Program-made: the position numbers and the translations under genes | Notes under the pieces: generated by a model | What the model saw: the letters and a program-made list of their open reading frames with translations, nothing else | What the model was told of the DNA's origin: nothing | The model's database searches: none | In this document: one piece after another, positions 48,960 through 57,732 of the stretch | Layout: each line of letters begins with the position of its first letter | How positions within the stretch are numbered: the stretch's first letter is position 1 | Origin: DASPPF01 sp032906705 | Lineage (GTDB): Archaea > Thermoproteota > Nitrososphaeria > Nitrososphaerales > Gagatemarchaeaceae | Length of the DNA: 64,000 bases | Assembly (NCBI GenBank): GCA_032906705.1 | Contig: JAJTZC010000004.1 | Span: forward strand, 1 to 64,000 | Direction: 5' to 3'

Positions 48960-49394
48960 TTACTTTACTCCACAGAACTCTCTAAGTACCACCGCTAGTT
49001 CTTCCATCGAGCAACAGAGTCTGTCGGCATGTTCCATCACCGGCCCCGCGTACTCCCTAACCAGCGACGGTTCGGCGTGGACAACTTCCACTAGTGCGAT
49101 ACATCGAATCTCTGGATATGCGCCCCTGATTCGTTTGAACTTCAAGTCCACATAAGCGGCGTTCCTCTCAATCCAAACAAGGGCAACCCCTCTTCTGCTA
49201 GTGCTTCTCCAACATTCCAAGATGGTCCTCTGGTTGCTCAGGAAGAAGTCGACCACGTACATCCTGTTCCTGACCGGGAAGACGGCGTGCGTGAGGTGGG
49301 TAATCCCATGCTGGAGAAGGACGTCCTCCACATGCTCCTCCTGCTCGGTCAGCGGGACCAGAGCGTGCATCCTGTTCATCCAACGCGAAGACAT
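48960..49394 (-). CDS. Small PD-(D/E)XK/Vsr-like protein
   Basis: 144 residues. RNRMYVVDFFLSNQRTILECWRS has the D-x-n-E-C core of Vsr/DUF559-type endonucleases, preceded by a helix with HVEDVLLQHGITH. The usual Lys after Glu is replaced by Cys-Trp, so activity is uncertain. It is divergent from the Cas1-domain gene with 84 bases between starts, and coupled to the HNH gene. Confidence 0.55.
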   Translation of the reverse strand: MSSRWMNRMHALVPLTEQEEHVEDVLLQHGITHLTHAVFPVRNRMYVVDFFLSNQRTILECWRSTSRRGVALVWIERNAAYVDLKFKRIRGAYPEIRCIALVEVVHAEPSLVREYAGPVMEHADRLCCSMEELAVVLREFCGVK

Positions 49395-49478
49395 TCGTAC
49401 CCAGAAAGGTAAGGAAATGCGCTATATAACAACCACAAAGGTTTTATCCTGCGCATCTGGCGAAAACAAGCCAGAATC

Positions 49479-51938
49479 TTGCTCTCTGAGCCCTTGCGGA
49501 TGCCAAACGCACGCTTCGTCCGATACGGGGCCGACGGAAGCTTCCCTTCAGAAGCACTTGCGAGAGCGGTCTTCGAGAGCCTGGCGGCAAAGCAACGCCA
49601 CGTCGCAATCATTGCAGACGAGGAAACCCTCGATGACCTTCCATGGTTGGGTTCGGAGCGACTCGACCCAACGAAGGACTACCAGTGGTCAGGAATCCTC
49701 GTCCAACGCAAGATCACAAAGCCAGCGAGGCGCGTCGTCAAGGGAACCTACACCGAGTGGTTCCAATGGTACATGCGCACCCAGCGCCTCAGGGCCTTCC
49801 ACACTGTCGTACTCATTGGGCCGTTCGCAGTGGTCGCGGACTCAGAGAAAGGAGGATACATCGATGGACTCCTCGCGAGGCTGTCGGGGAAAGCGCAGCA
49901 AATCATCATCGTGACGAGGGACAACGCCCCGGCCCCTCCGACCGTCGACGAACGAAGGATAATGGAAGTCGCACGAACGCTCCTCTACGGCACGAGGCTG
50001 ACGTGGCCGGAGCTGCTGAAGCAGGCGGGCCGCACACTCGTCCCAATACCACGCGAGAAGCTGGAGAAAACAGTCGGGAGATACAAATGGCGCATCGCGA
50101 AGCACCATCCGCGGCTGCGCCTAGACGACATCGACGAGGAGCTGGTTCAGGGAATGGTCGCTAGGGTGCCGTCAGATTACGTCGATGGGAAGAAGGGACA
50201 GATCGAGCAGCTCTTCGAGCGGAAGGATAGGTTCCATCGGGAACTCAGGGCTCCAGACGAGATGCTCCGACAGAGGCTGTTTGAGAAGGTAGGGCGGCTC
50301 GGATGGGTCACGGTTCCAGAGGGAGCGGAGGGACTCTCAATCTGGCTGGAGCGACTCAACAAGGAGTTCGACCCCCGGCTCGGGAAGATCCACAACAGCC
50401 TGGAATATGTTGACCGGGAGCAGTGGCTTGGGCTGCTCGCGCCGACTAGGCAACATGTCAGGCGCCTACTGGATGGGCTGGTCGCCGAGGGCCGATTGGA
50501 GAGAAAGCTGTGGTTCAGGGAAATTGGAAGGCCAGCACTGGCGTACCTACTCCCAGGCAAGACTCCTTTCCTCAAGGGGCGCTGTGGCCAGTGCGCATTC
50601 TACGTGCCAGTGAGACGGAGGTGCAGGCTGTGGTGGCTGGTCAACAAGAAGCAGGTCTTCTTTGACGCCAAGTGGAAGAAACCGGGCTCCAGCGTTACGC
50701 AGTTCGAGTTGCATAAGATGAAGTACGCTTCGAGAATTGGGCCCCATTCATCAGCCTGCCAGCGCTACATCGACAAGAAGAGAGACCATCTCAGGAAGGC
50801 GGTCCCGGCGCACTGTGACACTTGCGGAAATGGGTTGCGACCCCCTGAAGGCTCGGCCGTCACTTGCATGAATTGTGGCACGAAATATGTCAGGTACAAG
50901 ACCAAAGTGAAGGTCATGACTGCATACGAGCACGAATACACCAAGCTTTACGCCGAAATCACGGGTGGCGACGCGACAACTGACCTCGAAACATGGAAGA
51001 AGGAAATGAGGGGAAGACTTCCCACACTACTCGAGCAGAAGACCGAGACCCAAGACTTGGACTTGTTGGCAGACGCCGACTCAGAGGAGCATCTTGCAAG
51101 AATCTGGCCGCAGTTCAATCAAGGGTTGCAGAACCAAGTTGACAGGCTCGCGAACACAAGTAACATTGCGAAGCGATTCACAATGGCGATGGCTGAGAGC
51201 GCCAAGAATGCCACACAGCGAATCATTGCCATCGCAAAACTTTACGCGGGCGATGTGGGGCCGGCCATCGCTCTCCAAGAGAAGTACCTTGCACTTATCC
51301 CATCGGCGGGCCCGAGTAGGTTGCTCACTTACGAAGCCCTAGTGATGAGGGAATACTGGCGCTGCTATGGATTAGCCCTGAAGAAGGCGCAACAATGGTT
51401 CGGCCCTCGAAAGAGGTCGAGATTCGTGAGGGAGTTCGTCGGCGACCCGGCAGGCAAGGCGAGGGGATACTCCGCCTTGGACGCGGCGATAAATTACCTT
51501 CACCAACGGCGACTTCGGCAAGCCGAGTTGATTAACGCCGATGTAGGATTCATAGGAATAAGTGATGGCTTCCTTCACAAGGAGCAGTTCAACTCGCGGG
51601 GGATTGGGCTGCTCCTCGACATGATTGACCCATTCAAGTTCGCTGACAGGGAGGAACTTCTAGTGGTCGCGCTCAACGGTGGGATATCATGGATGGACTT
51701 CAGGCTAGAGCGGGATAGGCGGGGGTCGACGTTCTACTACCCATCTGAGAAGGGTAGAGTAATACTTGATCAGGCTGGTGCAGACGCAGACGCCCTAGTC
51801 GTACGGTACCAAAACCGAGAAATGCGGCTCAAAGAAGCGTTCAGGGAGTTTGCAACTCTTCTCTTACATGAGTTGGAAAAGGATGGTCAAGATCTGTTAC
51901 TGGCGAAACCGTTCGTTCTTGGGGCGATGCCAGAGTGA
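49479..51938 (+). CDS. Large Cas1-domain protein not linked to a CRISPR array
   Basis: 819 residues. The C-terminal third (about 610-800) has the Cas1 pattern: YEALVMREYWRCYG (Glu619), then SRFVREFVGDPAGKARGYSALDAAINYL, GISDGFLHKEQ (His700), LLLDMIDPFKFADREE (Asp714, Asp717), and VILDQAG...VRYQNREMRLKEAFREFATLL as the closing helix region. Spacing and residues fit the metal site of Cas1 integrases. The N-terminal 600 residues are not a known domain to me; they contain two zinc-binding segments (CGQCAFYVPVRRRC near 367; CDTCGNGL...CMNCG near 447). No Cas2, Cas4 or repeat array is visible. TATA-like TATATAAC (49424) and TTTTATCC (49442) lie upstream; the start may be TTG 49479 or ATG 49500. It may be a solo Cas1 integrase of a mobile element. 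Confidence 0.82.
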   Translation: MLSEPLRMPNARFVRYGADGSFPSEALARAVFESLAAKQRHVAIIADEETLDDLPWLGSERLDPTKDYQWSGILVQRKITKPARRVVKGTYTEWFQWYMRTQRLRAFHTVVLIGPFAVVADSEKGGYIDGLLARLSGKAQQIIIVTRDNAPAPPTVDERRIMEVARTLLYGTRLTWPELLKQAGRTLVPIPREKLEKTVGRYKWRIAKHHPRLRLDDIDEELVQGMVARVPSDYVDGKKGQIEQLFERKDRFHRELRAPDEMLRQRLFEKVGRLGWVTVPEGAEGLSIWLERLNKEFDPRLGKIHNSLEYVDREQWLGLLAPTRQHVRRLLDGLVAEGRLERKLWFREIGRPALAYLLPGKTPFLKGRCGQCAFYVPVRRRCRLWWLVNKKQVFFDAKWKKPGSSVTQFELHKMKYASRIGPHSSACQRYIDKKRDHLRKAVPAHCDTCGNGLRPPEGSAVTCMNCGTKYVRYKTKVKVMTAYEHEYTKLYAEITGGDATTDLETWKKEMRGRLPTLLEQKTETQDLDLLADADSEEHLARIWPQFNQGLQNQVDRLANTSNIAKRFTMAMAESAKNATQRIIAIAKLYAGDVGPAIALQEKYLALIPSAGPSRLLTYEALVMREYWRCYGLALKKAQQWFGPRKRSRFVREFVGDPAGKARGYSALDAAINYLHQRRLRQAELINADVGFIGISDGFLHKEQFNSRGIGLLLDMIDPFKFADREELLVVALNGGISWMDFRLERDRRGSTFYYPSEKGRVILDQAGADADALVVRYQNREMRLKEAFREFATLLLHELEKDGQDLLLAKPFVLGAMPE

Positions 51939-52007
51939 CGAATTCAACACGTACGAACATCGAAGAGGGGACTTCTTATCTCCCCAGCCAAATGAAATGA
52001 TAGCCGA

Positions 52008-53093
52008 ATGAATGACAAGACAATTTCGTTCTTGCGAAACTCATACAAGGAATACTACTTCAAGCACAGCGATTCTATCGAGTTCCCGGACGAGATACAA
52101 TCGCGCGAGTTCGGCTACATCCCCTTCGGCGGCGGGATGGTCCGCCACCTGTCCTTCAAGAGTGCGGGGGAGGCCATCGCCGAGACACTGAGGCAGTCCC
52201 CTTCGTCGGTCTACTGCTCCAACGCGACTTATGCGTCTCCCACGCTCCCCATGGAAGAGAAGGGTTGGAAGGGGGCCGAACTCATCTTCGACATCGACGC
52301 AACTGACATTCCGACTCCCTGCAAGAAGACGCACGACCTGTGGTACTGCGAGAACTGTCATTTCACCGGGAAGCTTCCCAAACCTCCCGTGTGCCCGAAG
52401 TGCAAGGGGCGTACTGCCGATTTCCACGGGACCTGCAAGGTCTGTCTCGACGCGTCGAAGGACCACGCCCTCCGGGTAATCGACTTCCTGACCAGCGACT
52501 TTGGTGTCTCCAAGGACGACGTGAAGGCATACTTCTCAGGGAAAAGGGGATACCACCTGTACGTGCACGACCAACGGTTTCGACAACTGGAACAGCAAGG
52601 AAGGGCCGAGATATCGGACTACCTGCTGGGAAACTCCCTGCCGCCGAGCCAGACCATCGCAGCTACCCTGAGGCGGAGGTCAAACTACCCCGGCGCCGCG
52701 GCATACGGCTGGATGAAGCGGATAACCACCTACACGCAGTCGAAGCAAGGCTACACCGGCACGCTTCAGAAGCTTGTTTCCGAGGCCGTCTCCTCCCAAC
52801 GAGCGATGATCGACGCCTCTGTCACCACGGACATCCACCGCGTCTTCAGGCTCGCGGGCACGCTCCACGGCGACACCGGCATGGCGAAGATGCGAGTGAA
52901 ATCATTCGACACCTTCGACCCATACAACGACCCCGTGGTGCTCGGCTCCGCGCAGACCAAGATCAACGTCTCCTTCTATCCGAGGTTCAGCATCCGCGGG
53001 CAGGCCTTCGGGCCCTACAAATCACAGACTGTTTCTCTGCCAGCGTACGCAGCGGTTTCCATATTAACACGGGGCTTCGGTGAAGTCACGTAG
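52008..53093 (+). CDS. priS: DNA primase small (catalytic) subunit PriS
   Basis: 361 residues. The catalytic Asp pair is in LIFDIDATDIPTPC, the nucleotide motif is SGKRGYHLYVHD, and the zinc knuckle is CENCHFTGKLPKPPVCPKCKGRTADFHGTCKVC. With PriL (not in this window) it makes RNA/DNA primers. The ATG at 52008 follows the Cas1-domain stop by 69 bases; an ATTTATC-like box is not obvious. GINS overlaps its stop by translational contact. Confidence 0.96.
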   Translation: MNDKTISFLRNSYKEYYFKHSDSIEFPDEIQSREFGYIPFGGGMVRHLSFKSAGEAIAETLRQSPSSVYCSNATYASPTLPMEEKGWKGAELIFDIDATDIPTPCKKTHDLWYCENCHFTGKLPKPPVCPKCKGRTADFHGTCKVCLDASKDHALRVIDFLTSDFGVSKDDVKAYFSGKRGYHLYVHDQRFRQLEQQGRAEISDYLLGNSLPPSQTIAATLRRRSNYPGAAAYGWMKRITTYTQSKQGYTGTLQKLVSEAVSSQRAMIDASVTTDIHRVFRLAGTLHGDTGMAKMRVKSFDTFDPYNDPVVLGSAQTKINVSFYPRFSIRGQAFGPYKSQTVSLPAYAAVSILTRGFGEVT

Positions 53094-53651
53094 TTGCCCG
53101 AGCCAATGCTCGAATCTCTCAAGAAGTACCTCGACGCCGAGGAACAGTCGGAGAAGCTGCAAACTCTCCCAGGCGACGTGTATTCCTCCATCGCCACCTA
53201 TGCACAAATTCTCAAGCGGTCATCGGGCTCCGGGAACTCCGAGCTCGCAAACAGGCTGATTTCGAAGCAGTCGACCATGCTCGGTTCGATGGTGAGGAAG
53301 CTCCTGGAGGTCAGGTCGCGGAAGGCCACGGCACAGAAGGTGGTATCGCAGCTACTGCCGGAGGAGCGGTACATCTGTTCGTTGGCGGAGAGCTACAACC
53401 TGCATCTAGCAGCGTTCATCGAGGCCGTCACCAACGGCCAACCTTCCGCGGTCGAGCTGGCGCGCAAGAACGAGCTAAGCAGGAGCACAACCGTAAGGTT
53501 TCTCAAGCACGTCGACGAGCTGGTAGGGCTAGACCTGCGAAGATACGGGCCTTTCGAACCGGAGGACCTGGCGTCGATCCCGGCCGCGAACGCCGACCTG
53601 TTTGTGGCCAACGGCGAAGCCGTCGAGGTGGTGCTGCGAGACGGACCCTAG
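53094..53651 (+). CDS. Archaeal GINS complex protein
   Basis: 185 residues. The helical A domain (LESLKKYLDAEEQSEKLQTLPGDVYSSIATYAQILKRS ... LLPEERYICSL) is followed by the B domain VRFLKHVDELVGLDLRRYGPFEPEDLASIPAANADLFVANGEAVEV, typical of archaeal Gins51/15. GINS joins MCM and the RecJ/Cdc45-like protein in the replicative helicase. The start (TTG 53094 or ATG 53106) directly follows priS, the common archaeal primase-GINS pair. Confidence 0.9.
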   Translation: MPEPMLESLKKYLDAEEQSEKLQTLPGDVYSSIATYAQILKRSSGSGNSELANRLISKQSTMLGSMVRKLLEVRSRKATAQKVVSQLLPEERYICSLAESYNLHLAAFIEAVTNGQPSAVELARKNELSRSTTVRFLKHVDELVGLDLRRYGPFEPEDLASIPAANADLFVANGEAVEVVLRDGP

Positions 53652-53706
53652 GTCGACCATCCGTTTACGACCTGATCTCCGCTTCCTAAAACGCAGGAAG
53701 AATCTG

Positions 53707-53761
53707 GCGTAGAACGTCAGCCCTCTACGCTGGTGACCCGGGTTCGATTCCCACCCCCGCA
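53707..53761 (+). other. tRNA-like 3' half without a 5' half
   Basis: A possible anticodon arm TCAGC-CCTCTAC-GCTGG is followed by a T-loop GGGTTCGATTCCC and CCCCCGC, the look of a tRNA 3' end. No matching acceptor or D arm exists upstream; two T-stem pairs are mismatched and position 33 is C. GCGTAG (53706-53711) and CTACGC (53725-53730) can also pair. It may be a tRNA relic, an integration-site copy, or half of a split tRNA. Confidence 0.4.
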
Positions 53762-53779
53762 CTAGAGCTTAGGATGGTG

Positions 53780-54259
53780 TTACTTGTGCAGACGAAGTGA
53801 ATGCGTTATGTTAAGGATGGATGAGCAGGTACTGACCCAGCCAGCAACCTCGATGAGCCGCCGATCGCCAAGTAACGCCTTGAAGGCGGAGTAGAAATTC
53901 TCGTCGACGTCGTGGGGGTTCTTCGCGACGTGGTAGGAGTAGATCAGGATGTTCCTCGTCTGCTCGTCCAGACCACTGCCCTTGATGTCTTTCTCGAGCT
54001 TCTCTATGGCTTCGTTGCTCATTCCCATCCCCACCAGCGACGCTCTGTCCACCCCGACGCACATAGGACAACCGTCTGCCAGAGCGCACTCGTAATTTAT
54101 CAGCATCTTCGTCTGCTTCGGTATTGTCCCAGAATTCAGAAGATTGCTGAACGAGTGCCAGTACGCGTCGAGCACAAGGGGGACGCTCGAGAGGCCAATC
54201 CAGAATGAACTCAACATCCCTGCCTTTCTTATCTCATCGAGGATTTGGTCTTTCTCCAT
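53780..54259 (-). CDS. AhpD-like alkylhydroperoxidase family protein
   Basis: 159 residues. The CxxC site with following His-like region reads YECALADGCPMCVGVDRASLVGMGMSNEAIEKLE, typical of the carboxymuconolactone decarboxylase/AhpD family, here as CPMC. Helices before and after (LDAYWHSFSNLL; NILIYSYHVAKNPHDVD) match the all-helical fold. It may reduce peroxides or act as a thiol oxidoreductase. It is monocistronic as far as can be seen. Confidence 0.8.
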   Translation of the reverse strand: MEKDQILDEIRKAGMLSSFWIGLSSVPLVLDAYWHSFSNLLNSGTIPKQTKMLINYECALADGCPMCVGVDRASLVGMGMSNEAIEKLEKDIKGSGLDEQTRNILIYSYHVAKNPHDVDENFYSAFKALLGDRRLIEVAGWVSTCSSILNITHSLRLHK

Positions 54260-54588
54260 AATTCTTTGTGCGGGAAATCTCGTTATAAGCCTTCAATCGC
54301 GAGCATCTTCCAAGACCTCACCGCGGGGTTTCGGAGCCTAGTCAATCGCTCACTTGCGTGGGCGCAGGAAACTAGCGGGACTCAAGACGAAGCCATGCTT
54401 CGGATGGGGTTCTCGTCCGGAATGGGTCGAAGCTAAGGATGTCCAGGAGGGTGACTGCCTCTACTACCCTCGACGAAGGGTTGTCAGGAAAGATGCGGAC
54501 CTTCTGGACGTAGGACCCACCAGCTCGCTTCGTTGTGCCGCACTTCGGGCACTCAATCTTGGTGGTCGCTAGGCCTTGTCAGAGCGAA
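54260..54588. other. Intergenic stretch with an open zinc-like frame
   Basis: 329 bases. On the minus strand 54372-54581 is open and reads TTKIECPKCGTTKRAGGSYVQKVRIF, but it has no ATG, GTG or TTG start and only one CxxC. It may be a remnant of a TFS-like zinc ribbon (compare the TFS gene near 62 kb). I do not call it a gene. Confidence 0.4.
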
Positions 54589-55479
54589 TCATGTCCGAGA
54601 TATAACACGCGTACGACCCGTCCAGGACCTAGCGCCGAACTTTTGCTTGTATCCCGGAAAGAGCATGTCGACATTCCTTTTGATTATCATCTTCAGTCCC
54701 CATCTTTCGCTGCCAGGAACTCGCAATTCTTCAGCGGCCTCTTCCGACGTCGCTTTTCGCGCCGCCAAATCCTTCATCTTCGCATCAAACCAAGCTATGT
54801 AGTCGGAAAGTCTTGTCGCCGAACTCCTGTCTGTCGGTCTGCCGTGCCCCGGGACGACATCAGCAACTTCCATCCGTTCGACTGTGCGGAGCGCGTCTAT
54901 CCACCCATGGACGTCTCCGTCCTCAAGGTTCGGATGGTATGCTTCCCAAACTACGTCCCCGGCGAAGAGCACCTTCTCCTTCGGCAGCAAGATCATGGTA
55001 TCTCCTCTGGTGTGAGCGGCAGGCGGATGGATGAGCTCAACCTCCCTCCCTAGGATGTTCAGCCGCGCGCTCTCAGAGTAGCTGACCGAAGGGGGAGTGA
55101 CTCGGAGACCATTCATCCCCTTCCTCAGTCTCGCGTCATAGCTTCTGTACCCGCGCATCCTCGTCTCCCCAAGTTCTTCCATCCGGGACCAGCAGACGGA
55201 ATGGCCCAGAATCAGAGCGCCGGAGGATTCGAAGACCGAGTTTCCGAATACATGGTCCGAGTGGTCGTGGGTGTTGATAACCACCCTGACGGGGAGACGC
55301 GTCCTCTTCCGGATTTCCCGCAGGAGCGAGAGCGCTGCGCCACGGGTAAACCCAGAGTCGATGACGACCACCCCCTTCTCTGCCACTATGAAACCCTGGT
55401 TGGCTCCCCAGCCGTCGTAAATCTCGTCCCCCTTAGCCACTCGGGCGTAGATCCCACCGGCCACCTCGACGACCGACAA
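54589..55479 (-). CDS. Metallo-beta-lactamase-fold hydrolase
   Basis: 296 residues. NTHDHSDHVFGN is the HxHxDH zinc motif; further ligands are in HPPAAHTRGDTMILLP, FAGDVVWEAYHP and DVVPGHGRPT. The family covers hydrolases of thioesters, lactones and amides. It lies 7 bases after the tryptophan 2,3-dioxygenase gene on the same strand, so it could act on the dioxygenase product, for example as a formamidase; this is inference from position only. Confidence 0.88.
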   Translation of the reverse strand: MSVVEVAGGIYARVAKGDEIYDGWGANQGFIVAEKGVVVIDSGFTRGAALSLLREIRKRTRLPVRVVINTHDHSDHVFGNSVFESSGALILGHSVCWSRMEELGETRMRGYRSYDARLRKGMNGLRVTPPSVSYSESARLNILGREVELIHPPAAHTRGDTMILLPKEKVLFAGDVVWEAYHPNLEDGDVHGWIDALRTVERMEVADVVPGHGRPTDRSSATRLSDYIAWFDAKMKDLAARKATSEEAAEELRVPGSERWGLKMIIKRNVDMLFPGYKQKFGARSWTGRTRVISRT

Positions 55480-55486
55480 CTGTTGC

Positions 55487-56341
55487 TCAGGTCTCTTTGA
55501 ACTTGGTCCTTGCCGCCCACAGCGCGGGGAAGAACCTCCTCCTAAGCGTGGTCTTGAGGTACGCCACTCCCGCTGTGTCGAAGTAGTAGGGTCCTATCGT
55601 CTCAGCGATGACATCCGAGCCAGTCCCGACCTTCCGGCCGACTATTCGTTCGACCATCCCCATGTGGTGGTTTCGCCAGAGCCAGAAGTGTTTGTCGTAC
55701 TCGAGCAGGGCCTCAGCCAGCTCGGCCACATCCGAGTATGCGCTTGACGAGTAGACCCTGACTATCGCTCCCACCTCGCCCCTGAGCAGTCTGCCCTCGT
55801 CCTTCGAAACTGCCGCCCTAACCTTCAGCAACCTCCTCTTTGCCAGGACGCTCCTGAAGGCGTCCCAGAGGGACTCGGCACGGAACCTCCTCTCCAATTG
55901 CGCGCGTGCGCGCTGGTCCTCCTTGTGGAGCTCGAGGAACCTTGCATCCTTGTGCCCAGAGAGGAATTCGATCTCCCTGAACTGGGTCGACTGAAAGCCG
56001 CTTGCCGGCCTTAACGCGTTCCTAAACTTCAAGAAGTCGGTCGGCCTGATCGTCTCCAGGACCTCCAGCTGCTGGGTCAAGACCTTCACAATCGTCACGA
56101 CTCTCCGGATGAGCCTCGCTGCCTCGCGAGGCTCGTCTGACAGCATCGCGACGAGGGCAGCGTCAAGCTCTCTGAGCATCTGTTTGAACCAGAGCTCGTA
56201 AGTCTGATGAGAGACCACGAACAACATTTCGTCGTGCTGCTCGGGCCTCGAGACCGGGGCCTGCAGAGTCAGAAGATCATCCAGCATGAGGTACCCCTTG
56301 TACGATAGGGGTTTCCGCTGCTTCAGTTTTGTCGAAGCCAC
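55487..56341 (-). CDS. kynA: Tryptophan 2,3-dioxygenase
   Basis: 284 residues. LMLDDLLTLQAPVSRPEQHDEMLFVVSHQTYELWFKQMLREL and RPASGFQSTQFREIEFLSG are diagnostic. The heme-ligand His lies in LWRNHHMGMVERIVGRKVGTGSD. The enzyme opens the indole ring of Trp with O2 to give N-formylkynurenine. The GTG at 56341 overlaps the trpB2 stop by 19 bases, so the two enzymes are coupled. It is rare in archaea and may have been acquired from bacteria. Confidence 0.94.
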   Translation of the reverse strand: MASTKLKQRKPLSYKGYLMLDDLLTLQAPVSRPEQHDEMLFVVSHQTYELWFKQMLRELDAALVAMLSDEPREAARLIRRVVTIVKVLTQQLEVLETIRPTDFLKFRNALRPASGFQSTQFREIEFLSGHKDARFLELHKEDQRARAQLERRFRAESLWDAFRSVLAKRRLLKVRAAVSKDEGRLLRGEVGAIVRVYSSSAYSDVAELAEALLEYDKHFWLWRNHHMGMVERIVGRKVGTGSDVIAETIGPYYFDTAGVAYLKTTLRRRFFPALWAARTKFKET

Positions 56342-57699
56342 GGGTAGAGACCCTTTACTTCGTCCAAAGCCCTCCGTATCGATGCCGGGTCAGCGTCGTT
56401 GGGCTTCATATCGCCTGAGAAGAACTCCCGGTAAGCCTCCATATCGAGAAGGCCGTGACCGCAGAGGTTGAACAGAATCACCCTCTTCTCCGACTTTTCC
56501 TTGCACCGCCTCGCTTCATCGATTACGGTCTTGATGGCATGTGCGCTCTCCGGCGCTGGGAAGACCCCTTCTGTCCTGGCGAAAAGGGCTCCAGCTTCGA
56601 AGGCTTCTATCTGGTTGTACGCCCTTGACTTTACTATCCCTTTGTGAGCAAGCAGGCTGAGCGTCGGCGCTGTTCCGTGGACTCGGAGACCGCCGGTGTG
56701 GACAACTGGCGGAACGAACGTGTGTCCCACCGTATACATCTTGAACAGCGGACTCGTCCTCGCGATGTCTGCGTGGTCGTAGATGTACTCGCCCTTGGTC
56801 ATCTTGGGTGCCGCGGTCGATTCCGCAGCGATGAACTCGATTTCCCTATCGTTCTTCTTTGAGACCACGTCATAGTAGAAGGGCCACAGGATGCCCGAGA
56901 AGTTGCTCCCTCCGCCGACGCAACCCACGATCATGTCGGGATAGTCTCCCGCGTTCATCATCTGCTGCTTGGCCTCTTGCCCGACGACCGTCTGGCAGGC
57001 GAGCACGAAGTTCATGATGCTCCCTGGAACGTTCCGAGACTTCGGGTCGCCCCTGGTGTCTTCCAGCGCTTCACTCTTGGCAATGCTCATGGTGCCTGGC
57101 CCGTCAGGATCCTTCGCAAGAATCTCGCGCCCGATTTCTGTCCTCTCGCTCGGGCTAGGGAAGATTTCTGCCCCCCAACCTTCGGCCAGGTCCTTCCGGT
57201 AGGGCTTCGAGTCGTAGGAGGACCTCGACATGTAGATTGTGCACTTGACTCCGAAGATCGAGCACCCGAAGGCCAGTGCCGTCCCCCACTGCCCGGCGGT
57301 GGTACTCGTGACCACCCTCTCGATTCCCTCTTTGGCGGCGAAGTAAGCTAGGGCGACCGCGGCGTTCGCCTTGTGCGACCCCGGAGGGCTGACAGACTCG
57401 TTCTTGTAGTAGATTCTTGCCGGGGTGTTCAAGGCCGCTTCAAGGTGCTTCGCCCTCACGAGGGGCGTCGGTCTCCAGATGGAGTAGACCTGCCTGAGCT
57501 CCTCCGGTATCGGGATGAATCTCTCTCCAGAGTACTCGTGCCTGGCAATCTCATTGATGAAGAGCCTGTGAAGAATCGCCTTCTCCGCGACCTTCCTAGT
57601 CGTAGGGTCGATAACTGGCGGGAGCTTCTCCGGGAGGTCGGGGACGACGCTGTACCACTGGCGCGGGATCTCGACCATACGTTCCAGTGTAGCTACCAT
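56323..57699 (-). CDS. trpB2: Tryptophan synthase beta chain 2 (TrpB2)
   Basis: 458 residues, the longer TrpB2 type. The PLP lysine lies in SVSPPGSHKANAAVALAYFAA and the phosphate loop is VGCVGGGSNFSG. It joins indole and serine to tryptophan and often works without TrpA; no trpA is present here. An ATG at 57699 fits the family N-terminus (VEIPRQWYSVVPDLP). It heads a probable trpB2-kynA-MBL operon, which would make tryptophan only to oxidise it. Confidence 0.93.
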   Translation of the reverse strand: MVATLERMVEIPRQWYSVVPDLPEKLPPVIDPTTRKVAEKAILHRLFINEIARHEYSGERFIPIPEELRQVYSIWRPTPLVRAKHLEAALNTPARIYYKNESVSPPGSHKANAAVALAYFAAKEGIERVVTSTTAGQWGTALAFGCSIFGVKCTIYMSRSSYDSKPYRKDLAEGWGAEIFPSPSERTEIGREILAKDPDGPGTMSIAKSEALEDTRGDPKSRNVPGSIMNFVLACQTVVGQEAKQQMMNAGDYPDMIVGCVGGGSNFSGILWPFYYDVVSKKNDREIEFIAAESTAAPKMTKGEYIYDHADIARTSPLFKMYTVGHTFVPPVVHTGGLRVHGTAPTLSLLAHKGIVKSRAYNQIEAFEAGALFARTEGVFPAPESAHAIKTVIDEARRCKEKSEKRVILFNLCGHGLLDMEAYREFFSGDMKPNDADPASIRRALDEVKGLYPWLRQN

Positions 57700-57732
57700 C
57701 TTGGAGGCCCTGCGAGTTGCGCGGGCATTTCT

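Noticed and set aside
41241..51938. CRISPR array near the Cas1-domain gene
   Set aside because: No regularly spaced repeats of 20-40 bases with similar spacers. The dispersed motif is spaced 1-3.4 kb, so it is not an array.
41115..52007. Casposon terminal inverted repeats
   Set aside because: I could not find matching inverted ends or a target duplication by eye at the island borders. They may exist, but a computation is needed.
51939..52007. Terminator hairpin after the Cas1-domain gene
   Set aside because: GGGGA/TCCCC gives only a 5-bp stem with no T run; too weak to call.
53707..53761. tRNA for pyrrolysine or suppressor (CTA reading)
   Set aside because: The CTA reading needs a mismatched stem, and no full cloverleaf exists.
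54372..54581. Second TFS-like zinc ribbon gene
   Set aside because: No usable start codon, only one CxxC, and no TFIIS-type acidic loop.
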